Below, in pieces: positions 1 to 9,356 of a stretch of DNA of 64,000 nt; positions within the stretch are counted from its first letter, which is position 1; each line of letters opens with the position of its first letter. The position numbers and the translations under genes are program-made. Source of the stretch: Syntrophobacter sp963666995 (lineage in GTDB: Bacteria > Desulfobacterota > Syntrophobacteria > Syntrophobacterales > Syntrophobacteraceae); NCBI GenBank assembly GCA_963666995.1, contig OY762941.1:2170001-2234000 (forward strand). The letters are read 5' to 3'. The notes under the pieces are model-generated. The model made no database searches. It had not been told where the DNA came from and saw nothing but the letters and a program-made list of their open reading frames with translations.

Positions 1-2
1 GT

Positions 3-161
3 TCCAGGGGGCCGTTGGGCGCCACGGGAGTGGGCGAAATGAGCATTCTGGCCACTCCGCCCGCGGTGATCAATGCCATCAAGGACGCTGCCGGGGTGTG
101 GATGTGCAATTTGCCGGCAACTCCGGAAAAGATCAAGGCCGCACTTATGGCAACCAGATAG
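3..161 (+). CDS. Aldehyde oxidoreductase (xanthine oxidase family), 3' end only
   Basis: Only the last 52 codons are in the window; the gene begins to the left. The reading frame gives the end of a molybdopterin-binding domain, including the GVGE motif whose glutamate is the catalytic base in the xanthine oxidase family, and ends at TAG (159-161). The sequence is almost identical, in protein and DNA, to the 3' end of the aldehyde oxidoreductase gene on the minus strand at 9357-12026. Only about six substitutions are visible before the last few codons. A second paralogue therefore lies just outside the window, in inverted orientation. The family hydroxylates aldehydes or N-heterocycles using Mo-cytosine dinucleotide. 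The substrate cannot be read from this fragment. Confidence 0.85.
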   Translation, partial: SRGPLGATGVGEMSILATPPAVINAIKDAAGVWMCNLPATPEKIKAALMATR

Positions 162-680
162 ATTCGCATGGACACCCTGCCGCCAAGCAAAAGCATGGAA
201 TCGCGCCCCGGTATGCGTGCGATCGGGGATCGTGAGGTGTTTTTCGACGACGAGGGTTTTTTTTGAATTTCGAGGACTGGTCCGAAGAGATGTTCGAAGT
301 CCTATCCCGAGAGAGCGGGCTTTCCAACCCTATTTCCAACCTTCGTGCCGTTTTCAACCTTTTCCAACCATCCCAACTCCGGTTAAGAATTCACGCCGTC
401 CATTCTCGGGGAATATCTTCTGCAAGCGGAAGCATCGGAAACGATGCTTCAAGCACACCTTCTTGGATGGATTCTTCCGAACCGCTTTCCAGAAAGCATT
501 CTACGAATCCATGGAGGCGTCAAAGGCAGGTCTCGATCAGACTGGTACCAACATCTGCAATACATGTCACCGAAAAAGCTTGAAAAGGCGAACTTTTATC
601 ACCATTCCTTCTATAAACAATTCCCGATTAACAGATCTATAAAGACAACATTTCAATTATATATCATTTTTGCCAAAGTT
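162..680. other. Intergenic, convergent gene ends; one strong hairpin
   Basis: No convincing gene is present between the aldehyde oxidoreductase end and the end of the oppF-like gene. The one clear structure is a perfect 9-bp stem closed by a GAAA tetraloop at 429-450 (GAAGCATCG / CGATGCTTC). It has no T-run, so it could be a factor-assisted bidirectional terminator or mRNA stabiliser between the convergent units. The right-hand part (590-680) becomes AT-rich, like the ABC operon beyond it. Confidence 0.5.
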
Positions 681-1670
681 CTATTCTACAAAGTGACACG
701 AAACCAGATGATCTTTACCAATACTTCTCAATTCCGGGGCTGATATGGTACATATCTCCTTCTTCTTATAACATCGGTTTTGAAAGTGGCATCCGGCGGG
801 CGGATCTGAAGGGTTAGGAACTTCTCCTTCCAGAATGATTCTCTGTCTTTTTACACCATATCCAGGTGTGGGGATCGAAGATATTAGGGCAATCGTGTAT
901 GGGTGCGCCGGAGAGGAATACAGATCCCTGTCGCCTGCAATTTCAACAATTCTTCCAAGGTACATTACGGCGATGCGATCACAAATGTGTTCGACAACCG
1001 CTAAGTCGTGTGCAATGATCAGATAAGACAGATTGAACTCAGCTTGAAGATCTCCAAGCAGATTGATAACCTGCGCCTGTACCGAAACATCAAGGGCTGA
1101 TACGGGTTCATCCCCAATCACCAACATAGGATTTATCGCAAGCGCTCTGGCAATACCAATACGTTGTCTTTGTCCACCACTGAATTCATGCGGGTATCGA
1201 TTTGCATGCTCAGCAGACAAACCCACCTTGTTCAATAAATAAACGACGCGTTCTTTTCTCTCACTCTTTGTCCCTACGCGGAAAGCCACTAACGGCTCAG
1301 AGATGATTTCTTGGACGCTTTGTCGAGGATTAAGCGAACCGTAGGGATCTTGAAAGATAATCTGCATGTGCCTTCTAAAAGACCAAATCTCATCTTCGCT
1401 TAGTTTACAAAGATCAGTCCCCTGGAAAAGTATTTCCCCTTCTGTAGGATCAATTAATTTAAGTATTGCACGGGCAGTAGTTGATTTACCGCAACCACTC
1501 TCTCCCACTAACCCGAGATTCTCACCTTTTCTGAGGGAGAAACTCACTCCATCGACAGCATATACATGCCCCACGATTTTGGAAAACAGTCCGCTGCGAA
1601 TGTCAAAATATTTCTTGAGATTATTTACTTCAAGAAGAGGAATTTGCATAGTGTCATCGCTATTTTTCAT
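681..1670 (-). CDS. Oligopeptide/dipeptide ABC transporter ATP-binding protein (OppF/DppF type)
   Basis: This is the second ATPase of a peptide-type importer and powers uptake through the two permeases encoded upstream. Visible motifs are Walker A GESGCGKS near residues 56-63, the signature FSGGQ, Walker B VIGDEP, and the C-terminal oligopeptide-transporter extension with PPAGCHFQNRC. A start at 1670 gives 329 residues and a classic ATGA overlap with the stop of the oppD-like gene. An in-frame start at 1688 is possible but would overlap further. It is the last gene of a five-gene minus-strand operon (SBP, B, C, D, F). Base composition is clearly AT-richer than in the catabolic genes beyond. 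The substrate could be peptides, opines, nickel or other small amine/acid compounds, and the sequence does not decide. Confidence 0.93.
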   Translation of the reverse strand: MKNSDDTMQIPLLEVNNLKKYFDIRSGLFSKIVGHVYAVDGVSFSLRKGENLGLVGESGCGKSTTARAILKLIDPTEGEILFQGTDLCKLSEDEIWSFRRHMQIIFQDPYGSLNPRQSVQEIISEPLVAFRVGTKSERKERVVYLLNKVGLSAEHANRYPHEFSGGQRQRIGIARALAINPMLVIGDEPVSALDVSVQAQVINLLGDLQAEFNLSYLIIAHDLAVVEHICDRIAVMYLGRIVEIAGDRDLYSSPAHPYTIALISSIPTPGYGVKRQRIILEGEVPNPSDPPAGCHFQNRCYKKKEICTISAPELRSIGKDHLVSCHFVE

Positions 1671-2653
1671 ATCTCTGCCCGCCAACATTTACAGTAATGC
1701 CCATCTGATATCTTCTTTAATTCAGGTTGCCTTTCTCTACATAAATCCATAACTGACAAACATCTGGTCGAAAAGCTACATCCGCTCGGAAGATCATACA
1801 AACTTGGCACGACTCCCGGTATTTCCGCAAGGCGCCTTTTCCCAAGGCGGGATTTGTCCCCGATCCGCGGAAATGATTTAAGCAATCCTATCGTGTAGGG
1901 ATGTCTGGGGTCTTCGAAAAGCTGCTGTGTTCCCGCCTCTTCAACAACCTTTCCTGCGTACATGACCGCTACTCGTGTTACCATTTCGGCAATGACCCCA
2001 AGATTATGAGTAATCAGAATGAGGCCCATGCCCAATTCCTTTTGCAGCTTGGTCATAAGATCCATGATCTGTGCCTGAATTGTTACGTCTAGTGCAGTTG
2101 TTGGCTCATCGGCTATCATCAACGCAGGTTCACATGCAAGAGCCATTGCAATCATCACCCTTTGCCGCATACCGCCGCTTAACTCATGTGGATATCGCGA
2201 AACGCATCTTTCCGGAGCGGGAATCTTCACTCCCTTCAATAGTTCAATTGTTCTTTCAAGAGATTCCTTCCTGGAAAGGTTGCGGTGGAGCTGAAGAATT
2301 TCTTGAATCTGATTACCGACGGTAAATAATGGGTTAAGTGATGACATGGGCTCTTGAAAGATCATCGATATATAATTGCCGCGAATTTTCCGCATATCGT
2401 TTTCACTACATTTCAATAAATCTTGACCGTTGAACAGTATTTGTCCCCCAACTATCTTTCCAGGAGGAGTCGGCACAAGTTGCAAAATCGAAAAAGCTGT
2501 AACGCTCTTACCACATCCTGATTCGCCCACGATGCCAACAGATTCCCCTCTGGATATCGAGAAATCCACTCCGTCCACGGCCTTTGCAATACCATCCATC
2601 GTAAAAAAGTAGGTCATTAAATTCTTGATCTTGAGCAGACAACTGTCAGTCAT
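1667..2653 (-). CDS. Oligopeptide/dipeptide ABC transporter ATP-binding protein (OppD/DppD type)
   Basis: First ATPase of the importer, 328 residues, the usual family length. It shows Walker A GESGCGKS, signature LSGGMRQR, Walker B IADEPTTALD and the C-terminal motif LPSGCSFSTRC of the oligopeptide/nickel ATPase subfamily. AGAGAG upstream of ATG 2653 is a plausible ribosome-binding site. Its stop overlaps the oppF-like start by four bases (ATGA), indicating translational coupling, and the oppC-like gene ends 28 bases upstream. It forms a heterodimeric nucleotide-binding pair with the OppF-like protein on the cytoplasmic side. Confidence 0.94.
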   Translation of the reverse strand: MTDSCLLKIKNLMTYFFTMDGIAKAVDGVDFSISRGESVGIVGESGCGKSVTAFSILQLVPTPPGKIVGGQILFNGQDLLKCSENDMRKIRGNYISMIFQEPMSSLNPLFTVGNQIQEILQLHRNLSRKESLERTIELLKGVKIPAPERCVSRYPHELSGGMRQRVMIAMALACEPALMIADEPTTALDVTIQAQIMDLMTKLQKELGMGLILITHNLGVIAEMVTRVAVMYAGKVVEEAGTQQLFEDPRHPYTIGLLKSFPRIGDKSRLGKRRLAEIPGVVPSLYDLPSGCSFSTRCLSVMDLCRERQPELKKISDGHYCKCWRAEI

Positions 2654-2681
2654 AATAATGCTCTCTTTTATTCTTAGTTTA

Positions 2682-3536
2682 TTATACTCCGCGAAGCTTA
2701 GGATCCATTACATCACGAATTCCATCTCCGAGCATGTTAAATGCCAATATAGCAATGAAAATACTCAATCCGGAATATACCGATAACCCAGGTGAATTAA
2801 TTAGAACGTCTATTCCTTCCCTACTCATATTTCCCCATGTTGGAGTTGGCGGTTGCACTCCTAATCCTATAAAAGCCAGACCGGCCTCCAACCGAATCGT
2901 CCCTCCAATCCAGAGAGTGCCGGCCACTATGATCTCTCCAAGTATGTTCGGTAAGATATGTTTTATAATTATTCTATAGTTTTTACAACCTGCAGCTTTT
3001 GCTCCGACTACGAATTCTACCTCTCTCAAGGAGAGCACCATCCCCTGGGCAATCCTGGCAAATTTTGGAGATATTACAATCGCTATTACAAGTACCAGAT
3101 TCATGAAATTTGCTCCAAGCGCCGCGATTACCGCGATCGCGAGTATGAGATCTGGAAAACACATAATTAGATCTGTCGCCCTCATGATAAAATTGCCAAG
3201 TTTTCCACCGAAAAACCCTGCGATTAGACCCATGGCAGTTCCCATTGCCACGCCCAGGGCAACGGAAACACATCCGATCATTAACGATATCCGGCTTCCC
3301 CAAATGATCCTGGAGAAAATATCTCTGCCAAAATCATCGGTTCCCAACAGATGATTGAAACTGCTTCCGGCCAACCTGTCTGCAAAATTTTGCTTAAACG
3401 GATCGTAAGGGGCAATCACCGGGGCTAGAAGAGCAACTAATATCAGGAGTAGAGCAAGGCCTGCTCCAACTAATGCTGTTTTATTTTGTGCAAAAGTATA
3501 CCATAATCTGGCTGATTTGGAAATTATTCGCGGCAT
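2682..3536 (-). CDS. ABC transporter permease (OppC/DppC type)
   Basis: Inner-membrane permease of 284 residues. The N-terminal segment has a first hydrophobic helix (about residues 20-42), followed by the family hallmark GTDDFGRDIFSR and a block of further membrane helices. The cytoplasmic coupling loop (EAA-type) is seen as GAKAAGCKNYRIIIKHILPN. A GGAG element lies seven bases before ATG 3536. It pairs with the OppB-like permease encoded 57 bases upstream. Together they form the translocation path for the substrate delivered by the binding protein at 4648-6285. Confidence 0.93.
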   Translation of the reverse strand: MPRIISKSARLWYTFAQNKTALVGAGLALLLILVALLAPVIAPYDPFKQNFADRLAGSSFNHLLGTDDFGRDIFSRIIWGSRISLMIGCVSVALGVAMGTAMGLIAGFFGGKLGNFIMRATDLIMCFPDLILAIAVIAALGANFMNLVLVIAIVISPKFARIAQGMVLSLREVEFVVGAKAAGCKNYRIIIKHILPNILGEIIVAGTLWIGGTIRLEAGLAFIGLGVQPPTPTWGNMSREGIDVLINSPGLSVYSGLSIFIAILAFNMLGDGIRDVMDPKLRGV

Positions 3537-3593
3537 ATTTTACTCCATCGTCGATTAGGATATTCTATTAATTCGTATATATGGAAAACGCCA

Positions 3594-4535
3594 CTATCTA
3601 TAGTGGATTCGTGGATCAATCAACGCATATATTAGGTCGGTAGCCAGATTTAGGACAATTACAATTAAGGAATAGCAAATCATTACGGATTGAACTGCTG
3701 TATAATCACGCTGTTGTATTGCGCCTACCATAAGGGTTCCTAATCCGGGCCTGGAAAATACAATCTCAGTCATAACTGACGTTCCTATAAGCGAGATCGC
3801 ATACACTCCTCCTAAGGCGACAACTGAGATTAATGCATTCCTTAACGCATGCTTGAATAATATGACTCCTCGAGAAAGTCCCTTTGAGCGCGCAGTTCGA
3901 ACATAGTCTTCTCTTAGAACATTAAGTACTGAAGATCGTGTCATACGTGTGACATACGCAGTCATAATTAATCCGAGTGTCAGCGACGGAAGAAAAAGGT
4001 ATTTCAAGGTGCTTGATAGACTACTTAGATCTCCACCTCCGACCACCGGAAATAGTTTCAGCTTAATTGAAAAGAACAGCATCAGGAGAATCCCCAAAAA
4101 AAATCCAGGGAAGGAAAGGCCGGTCAACGAGAAGACCCGGCTAAAGTAATCGATAAAAGTATTCCTCTTGACAGCCGCAGCGATTCCAATTGGAATGCCG
4201 AAAATATATCCGAACAGAACAGCGCTGAAAGTCAGTTCCAAAGAGTACGGCAGGGCATTCAAAACCTGAGTTGCGACAGGATATCCAGTAATCATTGAGA
4301 CTCCTAAATTACCCCGGCAAATGGCGGCGAGAAACTGGAAGTACTGGATCCAGAGTGGCTCGTTCAATCCCATTTTTTCTCGCAAGGCGTTTACAGCCTC
4401 CCTGCTTGCATTCTCTCCCAGCGCCGCAACAGCCGGATCTCCCGGCAATATTCGGACAATAACGAAAACCAATGTGAATACGGCGAAGAGAATAGGAATA
4501 CTCTGGAAGAGCCGCCTAATTATGTAGTAATGCAT
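3594..4535 (-). CDS. ABC transporter permease (OppB/DppB type)
   Basis: Inner-membrane permease of 313 residues, full family length. It begins with the typical RRLFQSIPILFAVFTLVF helix and the ILPGDPA motif, and carries the coupling loop TARSKGLSRGVILFKHALRN. GAGG about ten bases before ATG 4535 is the likely ribosome-binding site. A 112-base gap holding a stem-loop (4593-4639) separates it from the binding-protein gene. This is a common arrangement that lets the binding protein be made in excess over the membrane components. Confidence 0.93.
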   Translation of the reverse strand: MHYYIIRRLFQSIPILFAVFTLVFVIVRILPGDPAVAALGENASREAVNALREKMGLNEPLWIQYFQFLAAICRGNLGVSMITGYPVATQVLNALPYSLELTFSAVLFGYIFGIPIGIAAAVKRNTFIDYFSRVFSLTGLSFPGFFLGILLMLFFSIKLKLFPVVGGGDLSSLSSTLKYLFLPSLTLGLIMTAYVTRMTRSSVLNVLREDYVRTARSKGLSRGVILFKHALRNALISVVALGGVYAISLIGTSVMTEIVFSRPGLGTLMVGAIQQRDYTAVQSVMICYSLIVIVLNLATDLIYALIDPRIHYR

Positions 4536-4592
4536 GTGTATGTAATCCTCGTTAATAATTGGCCGACACTCGGGCGTCTGTTTTGCGTGTGC

Positions 4593-4639
4593 GCAGTTCC
4601 TTCAGCAAAGTCACAATGGTCAAAAACCGAAGGAACTGC
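4593..4639 (-). promoter_or_regulatory. Intercistronic stem-loop between binding protein and permease genes
   Basis: An 11-bp perfect stem (GCAGTTCCTTC at 4593-4603 with GAAGGAACTGC at 4629-4639) with a 25-base loop lies immediately downstream of the substrate-binding-protein gene in the operon. There is no strong U-run, so partial termination or protection of the upstream mRNA from 3' exonucleases are both possible. Either would raise binding-protein output relative to the permeases. Confidence 0.6.
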
Positions 4640-4647
4640 ACGGACTG

Positions 4648-6285
4648 TCAGTGTGTCAGGATCTTCGTTTGTTCGGAAATTTGGGCATTACTTGTAGTCC
4701 ACATCCATGTCGCCTTGTGTCCCAGATCGACATAAGACTTAATGGCATAAACCGTTTTCTTACGTGTAAGCGGCACAACCGCAACTTCTTTCAGTATCGC
4801 AATCTGCGCTTCCTTCCATAAGGCTATTTGCTTGGCTGAATCTGTTTCATCTCTTGCCTTCATGATCAGGTCGTCAATTGATGCCATGTGGGAAAAATTA
4901 ACATCTGCTTGCTTACCTGTCACCACAATTGAGTCGGAATGAAAGAAATTACCTAAACTGGCATCAATATTAGCTCGCCATACGTGATAGAGGACAAGGG
5001 AACTCGAATCTTTGCGGATTAGATTATGAAAAGAAGGGTGATCGACAACGTTTAACTCTAATTCGATTCCCACTCTTTTTAGTTGCTCTTTGAGATCGAT
5101 CATTGTTTTTTTGTAACCTGTCATTTCACTGATTATCACTTCTGTTTTAAAGCCATTCGGATAGCCGGCTTCAGCAAGCAGCTGCTTCGCCATGGGGACA
5201 TTATCTTCATAAACAACACCTGCTTGCATCGCCTCTTCCTTGGTTATGGCTCCCGTGGCGGGGGGGGCAAGAGTTGGAGAGTAAAGTGGAACTGCAATCA
5301 TTTCTCCCATAAGTTGAGCTTCTTGCTCTCTTGAGATTCCATATGATAATGCTTTTCTGACCCTTATATCGTTAAAGGGTGCTTTGGCCATATTGATATG
5401 AAGCACGCTGGTTTCAGAGGGACCGTATGTAAGCGCTTTTATACCTGGGAGCGAATTCATCTTTTCTACCCATTTTGAATCGACCTGACCTTCAGCCATT
5501 TCCAGCTCCCCCGACTGAAGCCCAAGTTCTCGCGAACTGACAAGAGGCATGTATCGTATTACAACTTCGTTTAACAAAGGCGCGCCTCGAAAGTAGGTCG
5601 CATTCTGAATCAAAACCGTTTTCTGTCTGGGTTCATAGGATTTAAAAATAAATGGCCCCGTTCCTACTGGATTGGTTTTTGCCCAATCTTCCCCTTTCTC
5701 TTCCATTGCCTTCTTACATACAATGAATCCGCCTCTCAAGTTTGCGAATCTGGGGAGCATAAGTATCTCGGAGATTGGATTTTCGCATATAACTTTGAAT
5801 GTATAGGTGTCTACAGGTTCAAATGTCATACCCTTATAATCTGCTGACGCAGCAGAATAATTCGGGTTCGCGGCCCTTTTGAAAGAATAAACTACATCAT
5901 CGGCAGTCAGCTCATAACCGGATGGGTACCCCGGGAAAGGGTGGAACTTGACCCCCTTGCGCAAATGGAATACCCACTCTTTCTTGTCGCTTGAGGCTTC
6001 CCATGATGTCGCCAAATCGGGTTCGAGGTTAATCTCGTTTCCTGGAGGATATCTCAGAAGCCCGCTAAACAACAAACCAGCCACCAGCTTATCCTGACCG
6101 CCCCCTATTCTATGGGGTTCAAATGTACTCGCGTCGCTTGCATTAAGCGCGTAACGCAGTACTTGTTCTTTAGCTAACGGGTCTGCCGCCCTGGACGCGT
6201 TGATCGTGACAAAGGAAATCACCACGAAAACGGCTATTGAGGCCATCAGCGGAAGCATTTTGTGTATGTTCTCCACTCTTCCCAT
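4648..6285 (-). CDS. Extracytoplasmic substrate-binding protein, family 5 (SBP_bac_5)
   Basis: Periplasmic binding component of the importer, about 545 residues. I start it at ATG 6285 because GGGAGGG lies about seven bases upstream and the protein then opens with a clean signal peptide (hydrophobic MLPLMASIAVFVVISFVTI, cleavage near ASRA-AD). The longer frame to 6366 adds a non-signal-like tail. Family features include VLRYALNASDASTFEPHRI near the mature N terminus, DDVVYSFKR, and the NPVGTGPF block. First gene of the operon. Ligands of this family range from di/oligopeptides to opines, glutathione, nickel chelates and sugars. The neighbouring catabolic genes suggest an organic acid or amino-acid conjugate, but that is inference. 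Confidence 0.92.
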   Translation of the reverse strand: MGRVENIHKMLPLMASIAVFVVISFVTINASRAADPLAKEQVLRYALNASDASTFEPHRIGGGQDKLVAGLLFSGLLRYPPGNEINLEPDLATSWEASSDKKEWVFHLRKGVKFHPFPGYPSGYELTADDVVYSFKRAANPNYSAASADYKGMTFEPVDTYTFKVICENPISEILMLPRFANLRGGFIVCKKAMEEKGEDWAKTNPVGTGPFIFKSYEPRQKTVLIQNATYFRGAPLLNEVVIRYMPLVSSRELGLQSGELEMAEGQVDSKWVEKMNSLPGIKALTYGPSETSVLHINMAKAPFNDIRVRKALSYGISREQEAQLMGEMIAVPLYSPTLAPPATGAITKEEAMQAGVVYEDNVPMAKQLLAEAGYPNGFKTEVIISEMTGYKKTMIDLKEQLKRVGIELELNVVDHPSFHNLIRKDSSSLVLYHVWRANIDASLGNFFHSDSIVVTGKQADVNFSHMASIDDLIMKARDETDSAKQIALWKEAQIAILKEVAVVPLTRKKTVYAIKSYVDLGHKATWMWTTSNAQISEQTKILTH

Positions 6286-6572
6286 GTTCTTGCCCTCCCT
6301 TGGCGATCTGCTTGCTTGGTGGTCAGATTCTGTTAATATACATAGCCTGCTTACCATGACGATCAAGCCATTGCGTGGTGCTGTTCAGTGTACGTTGCCA
6401 CCTCCAGTAAGTATCCTCCGATCTCGCGGCGAAGATCATAACTGATTTCGTCTGCCAATTTGACGGCGATCTGGTCATCAGTGTCGACGATAAGCTGTGT
6501 AGCCGGCCATATTGTGTTCCCGCACGGTCCCTGCCGTACTCGATACGATCTCGAATGAACTGGCTGAAAGTC

Positions 6573-8000
6573 CTAATACGATCCCTCCTTCCGATGTGCG
6601 GAACCTCTTTCCAACTGCTCCACGCGGGATCGCAACGGCAACAGAGAGCTTCGAATCCAGCCTGCAACCGTCGTCTGTCCCGCATCTGTCGGGAGGCTTG
6701 CATATACCTGATCGGCAATGTCTGAACCCCAGATCATTCCCGCCAAGTCAATGAACTTTTGTCTCCTCTCTCCAGCACTCAGAGGGCATTCCGGATCGCC
6801 CTTGCGCGTCTCGCAGATCTGAGTAAGCATGCGTCCGTCAGCCAGGGTTACCGAGACTCTGGCAGGCTTTGTGTCAGGGGTCCTCCCCGGTATCTCCTCC
6901 CTCACCAGTCGTGTCCGCTGGAGCATTTCCGCCATCCGGGGACTCTCGAGAAAAGGGGATTCAAGTTCGGACAATCCGACTCGACCCTTCAGCAGGGCCG
7001 CGGCAGTACAATATTGAATCGAGAATCCGGCCTCATGAGCATCTTCTGGAAACGGGTTATCGGCCACCTGGGCGGAAACCGGATGTACCGCTATTTCCAC
7101 ATGACGAATCATGTGCGGTTCGATCATGTCATGCAGGATCAAGGCTGCCTCGATAGATGTCATGGTGTGGCCGCACACCGGATAGGCCTTGAAAGTTACC
7201 AGCCGGGTACGCCATTGTTTACCGAGGTCGGCCAGGCATTGGTTCGGATCCACTTCCTGGGGCACCATGGCGGAAAAGACTCCCCGTGGTCCTTCCAGTA
7301 TGGTGGCCGGCCCGCATATTTCGCGTTGGGCAAGATAGGCGGCGAGCAGGCCCGAGTGGGCTGCTTTGGCCGGGTGAAGGCCCTTGGCTTGAATGGCGCC
7401 CGCGAGCAGCTCCCATAATCCCGAAGCCTGCGTTCCCGCCAGGCCCAAGGCTCCTGCGGTCTTCTCGTCATTTAGTCCCAGGGCGGCACACGATGAAGCG
7501 GCCGCACCGAATGCTCCCACGGTGCCCGTGGTATGCCAGTATCTATAGTGGGAAGGACTGACGGCCTCGGCCAGCCTCATGGAGATCTCGTAGCCGGTCA
7601 CGATCCCGGTCAGCATTTCCGCCCATGAACTTCCGGCGCCGGCGGCAGCCGCAAAAGCTGCGGAGACCGTGGGGCCGCCGGGATGGTACATTCCAGCCCG
7701 GTAGCTGTCGTCGAACTCCAGCGAATGGGAGGCACCTGCGTTGACCAGAGCGGCCGAGAGCGTGTCCGCGGGACTCAGTGTTCCCACGATGAGCGCCGGC
7801 CCACCGGACAAACATGAACCTCCGATGTCAACCAGTGCTCGACCGAAGGCAGTCGTACAGCCGGCGGCAGCATTGGCGAGCCAATCCCCAAAAAGGTCCA
7901 GGGCCAGCGACTGCACATCCGAGGGAATCTCTTCCCATCGAAGGCCGGCAATAAATCGAGCATACTCCCAGGTTAGCGACTCCGTAGCTCTATTCTCCAT
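6573..8000 (-). CDS. MmgE/PrpD family protein (2-methylcitrate dehydratase-like)
   Basis: About 475 residues, normal for the MmgE/PrpD family (2-methylcitrate dehydratase, cis-aconitate decarboxylase and relatives, which need no Fe-S cluster). Visible family blocks include GDWLANAAAGC near the N terminus, ASHSLEFDD, HPGGPTVSAAFAAA, LGLAGTQASGLWE and the KAYPVCGHT motif. The start at 8000 (MENRATES) has GAGGG eight bases upstream; the frame continues to 8099 without similarity to the family. It sits between the importer and the saccharopine-dehydrogenase-like gene (12 bases from the long frame). Its likely role is an elimination or isomerisation of a carboxylic acid in the pathway encoded by 6.5-16.7 kb. 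Confidence 0.88.
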   Translation of the reverse strand: MENRATESLTWEYARFIAGLRWEEIPSDVQSLALDLFGDWLANAAAGCTTAFGRALVDIGGSCLSGGPALIVGTLSPADTLSAALVNAGASHSLEFDDSYRAGMYHPGGPTVSAAFAAAAGAGSSWAEMLTGIVTGYEISMRLAEAVSPSHYRYWHTTGTVGAFGAAASSCAALGLNDEKTAGALGLAGTQASGLWELLAGAIQAKGLHPAKAAHSGLLAAYLAQREICGPATILEGPRGVFSAMVPQEVDPNQCLADLGKQWRTRLVTFKAYPVCGHTMTSIEAALILHDMIEPHMIRHVEIAVHPVSAQVADNPFPEDAHEAGFSIQYCTAAALLKGRVGLSELESPFLESPRMAEMLQRTRLVREEIPGRTPDTKPARVSVTLADGRMLTQICETRKGDPECPLSAGERRQKFIDLAGMIWGSDIADQVYASLPTDAGQTTVAGWIRSSLLPLRSRVEQLERGSAHRKEGSY

Positions 8001-8111
8001 CTCCCTGACCCTCGTGACCCGACGAATCAAAACAACAAAGACCCCGAGCCCGTCTCTTCCTGTGTCGCGGTGGGAATGCCTGCCGCCCGGCATCCCCACG
8101 CTTGTCCGTTT

Positions 8112-9272
8112 TTAGAGTGCACGAATTCGCTTAAATTCTTCAGTTAATATGAAACCTTCTCTCTTCCTCAGTTCAGCAAAGAATTTCTCGGGTTCTATGC
8201 ACACTTCCGGCGGCAATACCCCCTTCTCTTTAACCTCCCCGTTTCCCAGCATCTGGCAACCGATAGAGAGAGGAATACCCGTTTTGGCGTTTCCATATTG
8301 GAAATTCCGCTCGCCAACGAGATCATAAGAGTATTGGACCTGCTCGCCATCTTTCTTCCCCAGGACCACAACATGATTTCCCGTAATATCGATCCCTTCG
8401 GGCGGTTTTGTTTCTTTGGGATCGGAACAAAGACACTGCAATACGACCTCACGCGGCACAACGGTTACGCTGCCCATCTTTACGGGATTCGTACCCGTCA
8501 AACCCATGTCATCCAGGATGCGCATCTGCTGCATGCCCTCCGGAGAAAAGTGTATCTTGAAATCGACCGTCTTGGCGCCTCGAAAGCCGGGAAGCGTAGC
8601 CATCTCACCGTGGCGAGCATAATAAACCGTGCGTTCTCCCAGGGGCGCTGCAAAAACCACTTTTTCTTCTCCCGTACGGGGTTGAACCGTGATCATTTTG
8701 CCGTCCTGGTAAACCATCGGCCTATCAGTAAGCTCTTCAAAGCCCGTACGTATCGTCATGCCTCTGCCTGTCACCTTGCTTCCGGGTTTCGGCATAGTGC
8801 CGCTTGCGCTAATGTGAATTTCGTCAACCTCATCGAGTTTATCCGCTCCGTATCGTACGCAAACGTTGGTAATCCCCGGGCTGGTACCCATTCCCATTAG
8901 TACTGTAATACCCGCTTTTTTAGCAGCTTCATGCAGTTCCATTTGCTTGATTGAATGATAGTAGAACCCACCGGCATCAGAGCAGTGTCGCTTCGCCTCA
9001 ATGGCAGCCTTTGTTACATCAACTACAGAGCTGTACAAGGCAGCGTTAGCTATGACATCGTATTTTTTCATTATAGATATGAGGTGTCCATAGTCTTTCA
9101 AATCAATGTGCTCATATTTTAGCTTATTGCTTCCTACTTTTTCGATATATCTATTTGCTTCTTCTGCATTAATATCACCTATCACAACTTCCGAAACGTT
9201 AGGACTATTTACAAAGTCAACGACTGCACCTTTTCCTACACGTCCACTACCACCAATAACCAAGACTTTCAT
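8112..9272 (-). CDS. Saccharopine dehydrogenase-like NAD(P)-dependent oxidoreductase
   Basis: 386 residues with a Rossmann fold at the N terminus (MKVLVIGGSGRVGKG) and the layout of the saccharopine dehydrogenase/carboxynorspermidine synthase family, including DVIANAALYSSVVDVTKAAIEA, HCSDAGG and GMGTSPGITNV. AGGAGG nine bases before ATG 9272 fixes the start. Family members form or cleave secondary amines between an amino acid and an oxo acid, so a role in processing an imported N-substituted amino acid is plausible but unproven. Composition is more AT-rich than in the flanking PrpD and aldehyde oxidoreductase genes, like the ABC operon, which suggests that part of the locus was assembled from different sources. 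Confidence 0.85.
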   Translation of the reverse strand: MKVLVIGGSGRVGKGAVVDFVNSPNVSEVVIGDINAEEANRYIEKVGSNKLKYEHIDLKDYGHLISIMKKYDVIANAALYSSVVDVTKAAIEAKRHCSDAGGFYYHSIKQMELHEAAKKAGITVLMGMGTSPGITNVCVRYGADKLDEVDEIHISASGTMPKPGSKVTGRGMTIRTGFEELTDRPMVYQDGKMITVQPRTGEEKVVFAAPLGERTVYYARHGEMATLPGFRGAKTVDFKIHFSPEGMQQMRILDDMGLTGTNPVKMGSVTVVPREVVLQCLCSDPKETKPPEGIDITGNHVVVLGKKDGEQVQYSYDLVGERNFQYGNAKTGIPLSIGCQMLGNGEVKEKGVLPPEVCIEPEKFFAELRKREGFILTEEFKRIRAL

Positions 9273-9356
9273 TCTAGCTGCCTCCTTGTGTATTTTATTA
9301 ATCCTTTGCTTCGATTGAACCCTATAGGATATCTTATGAATAGAATCGACATCTTG

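Noticed and set aside
73..642. 189-codon plus-strand open frame at the left edge
   Set aside because: Its first part is the wrong frame of the aldehyde oxidoreductase 3' end; the remainder is translated intergenic DNA without motifs.
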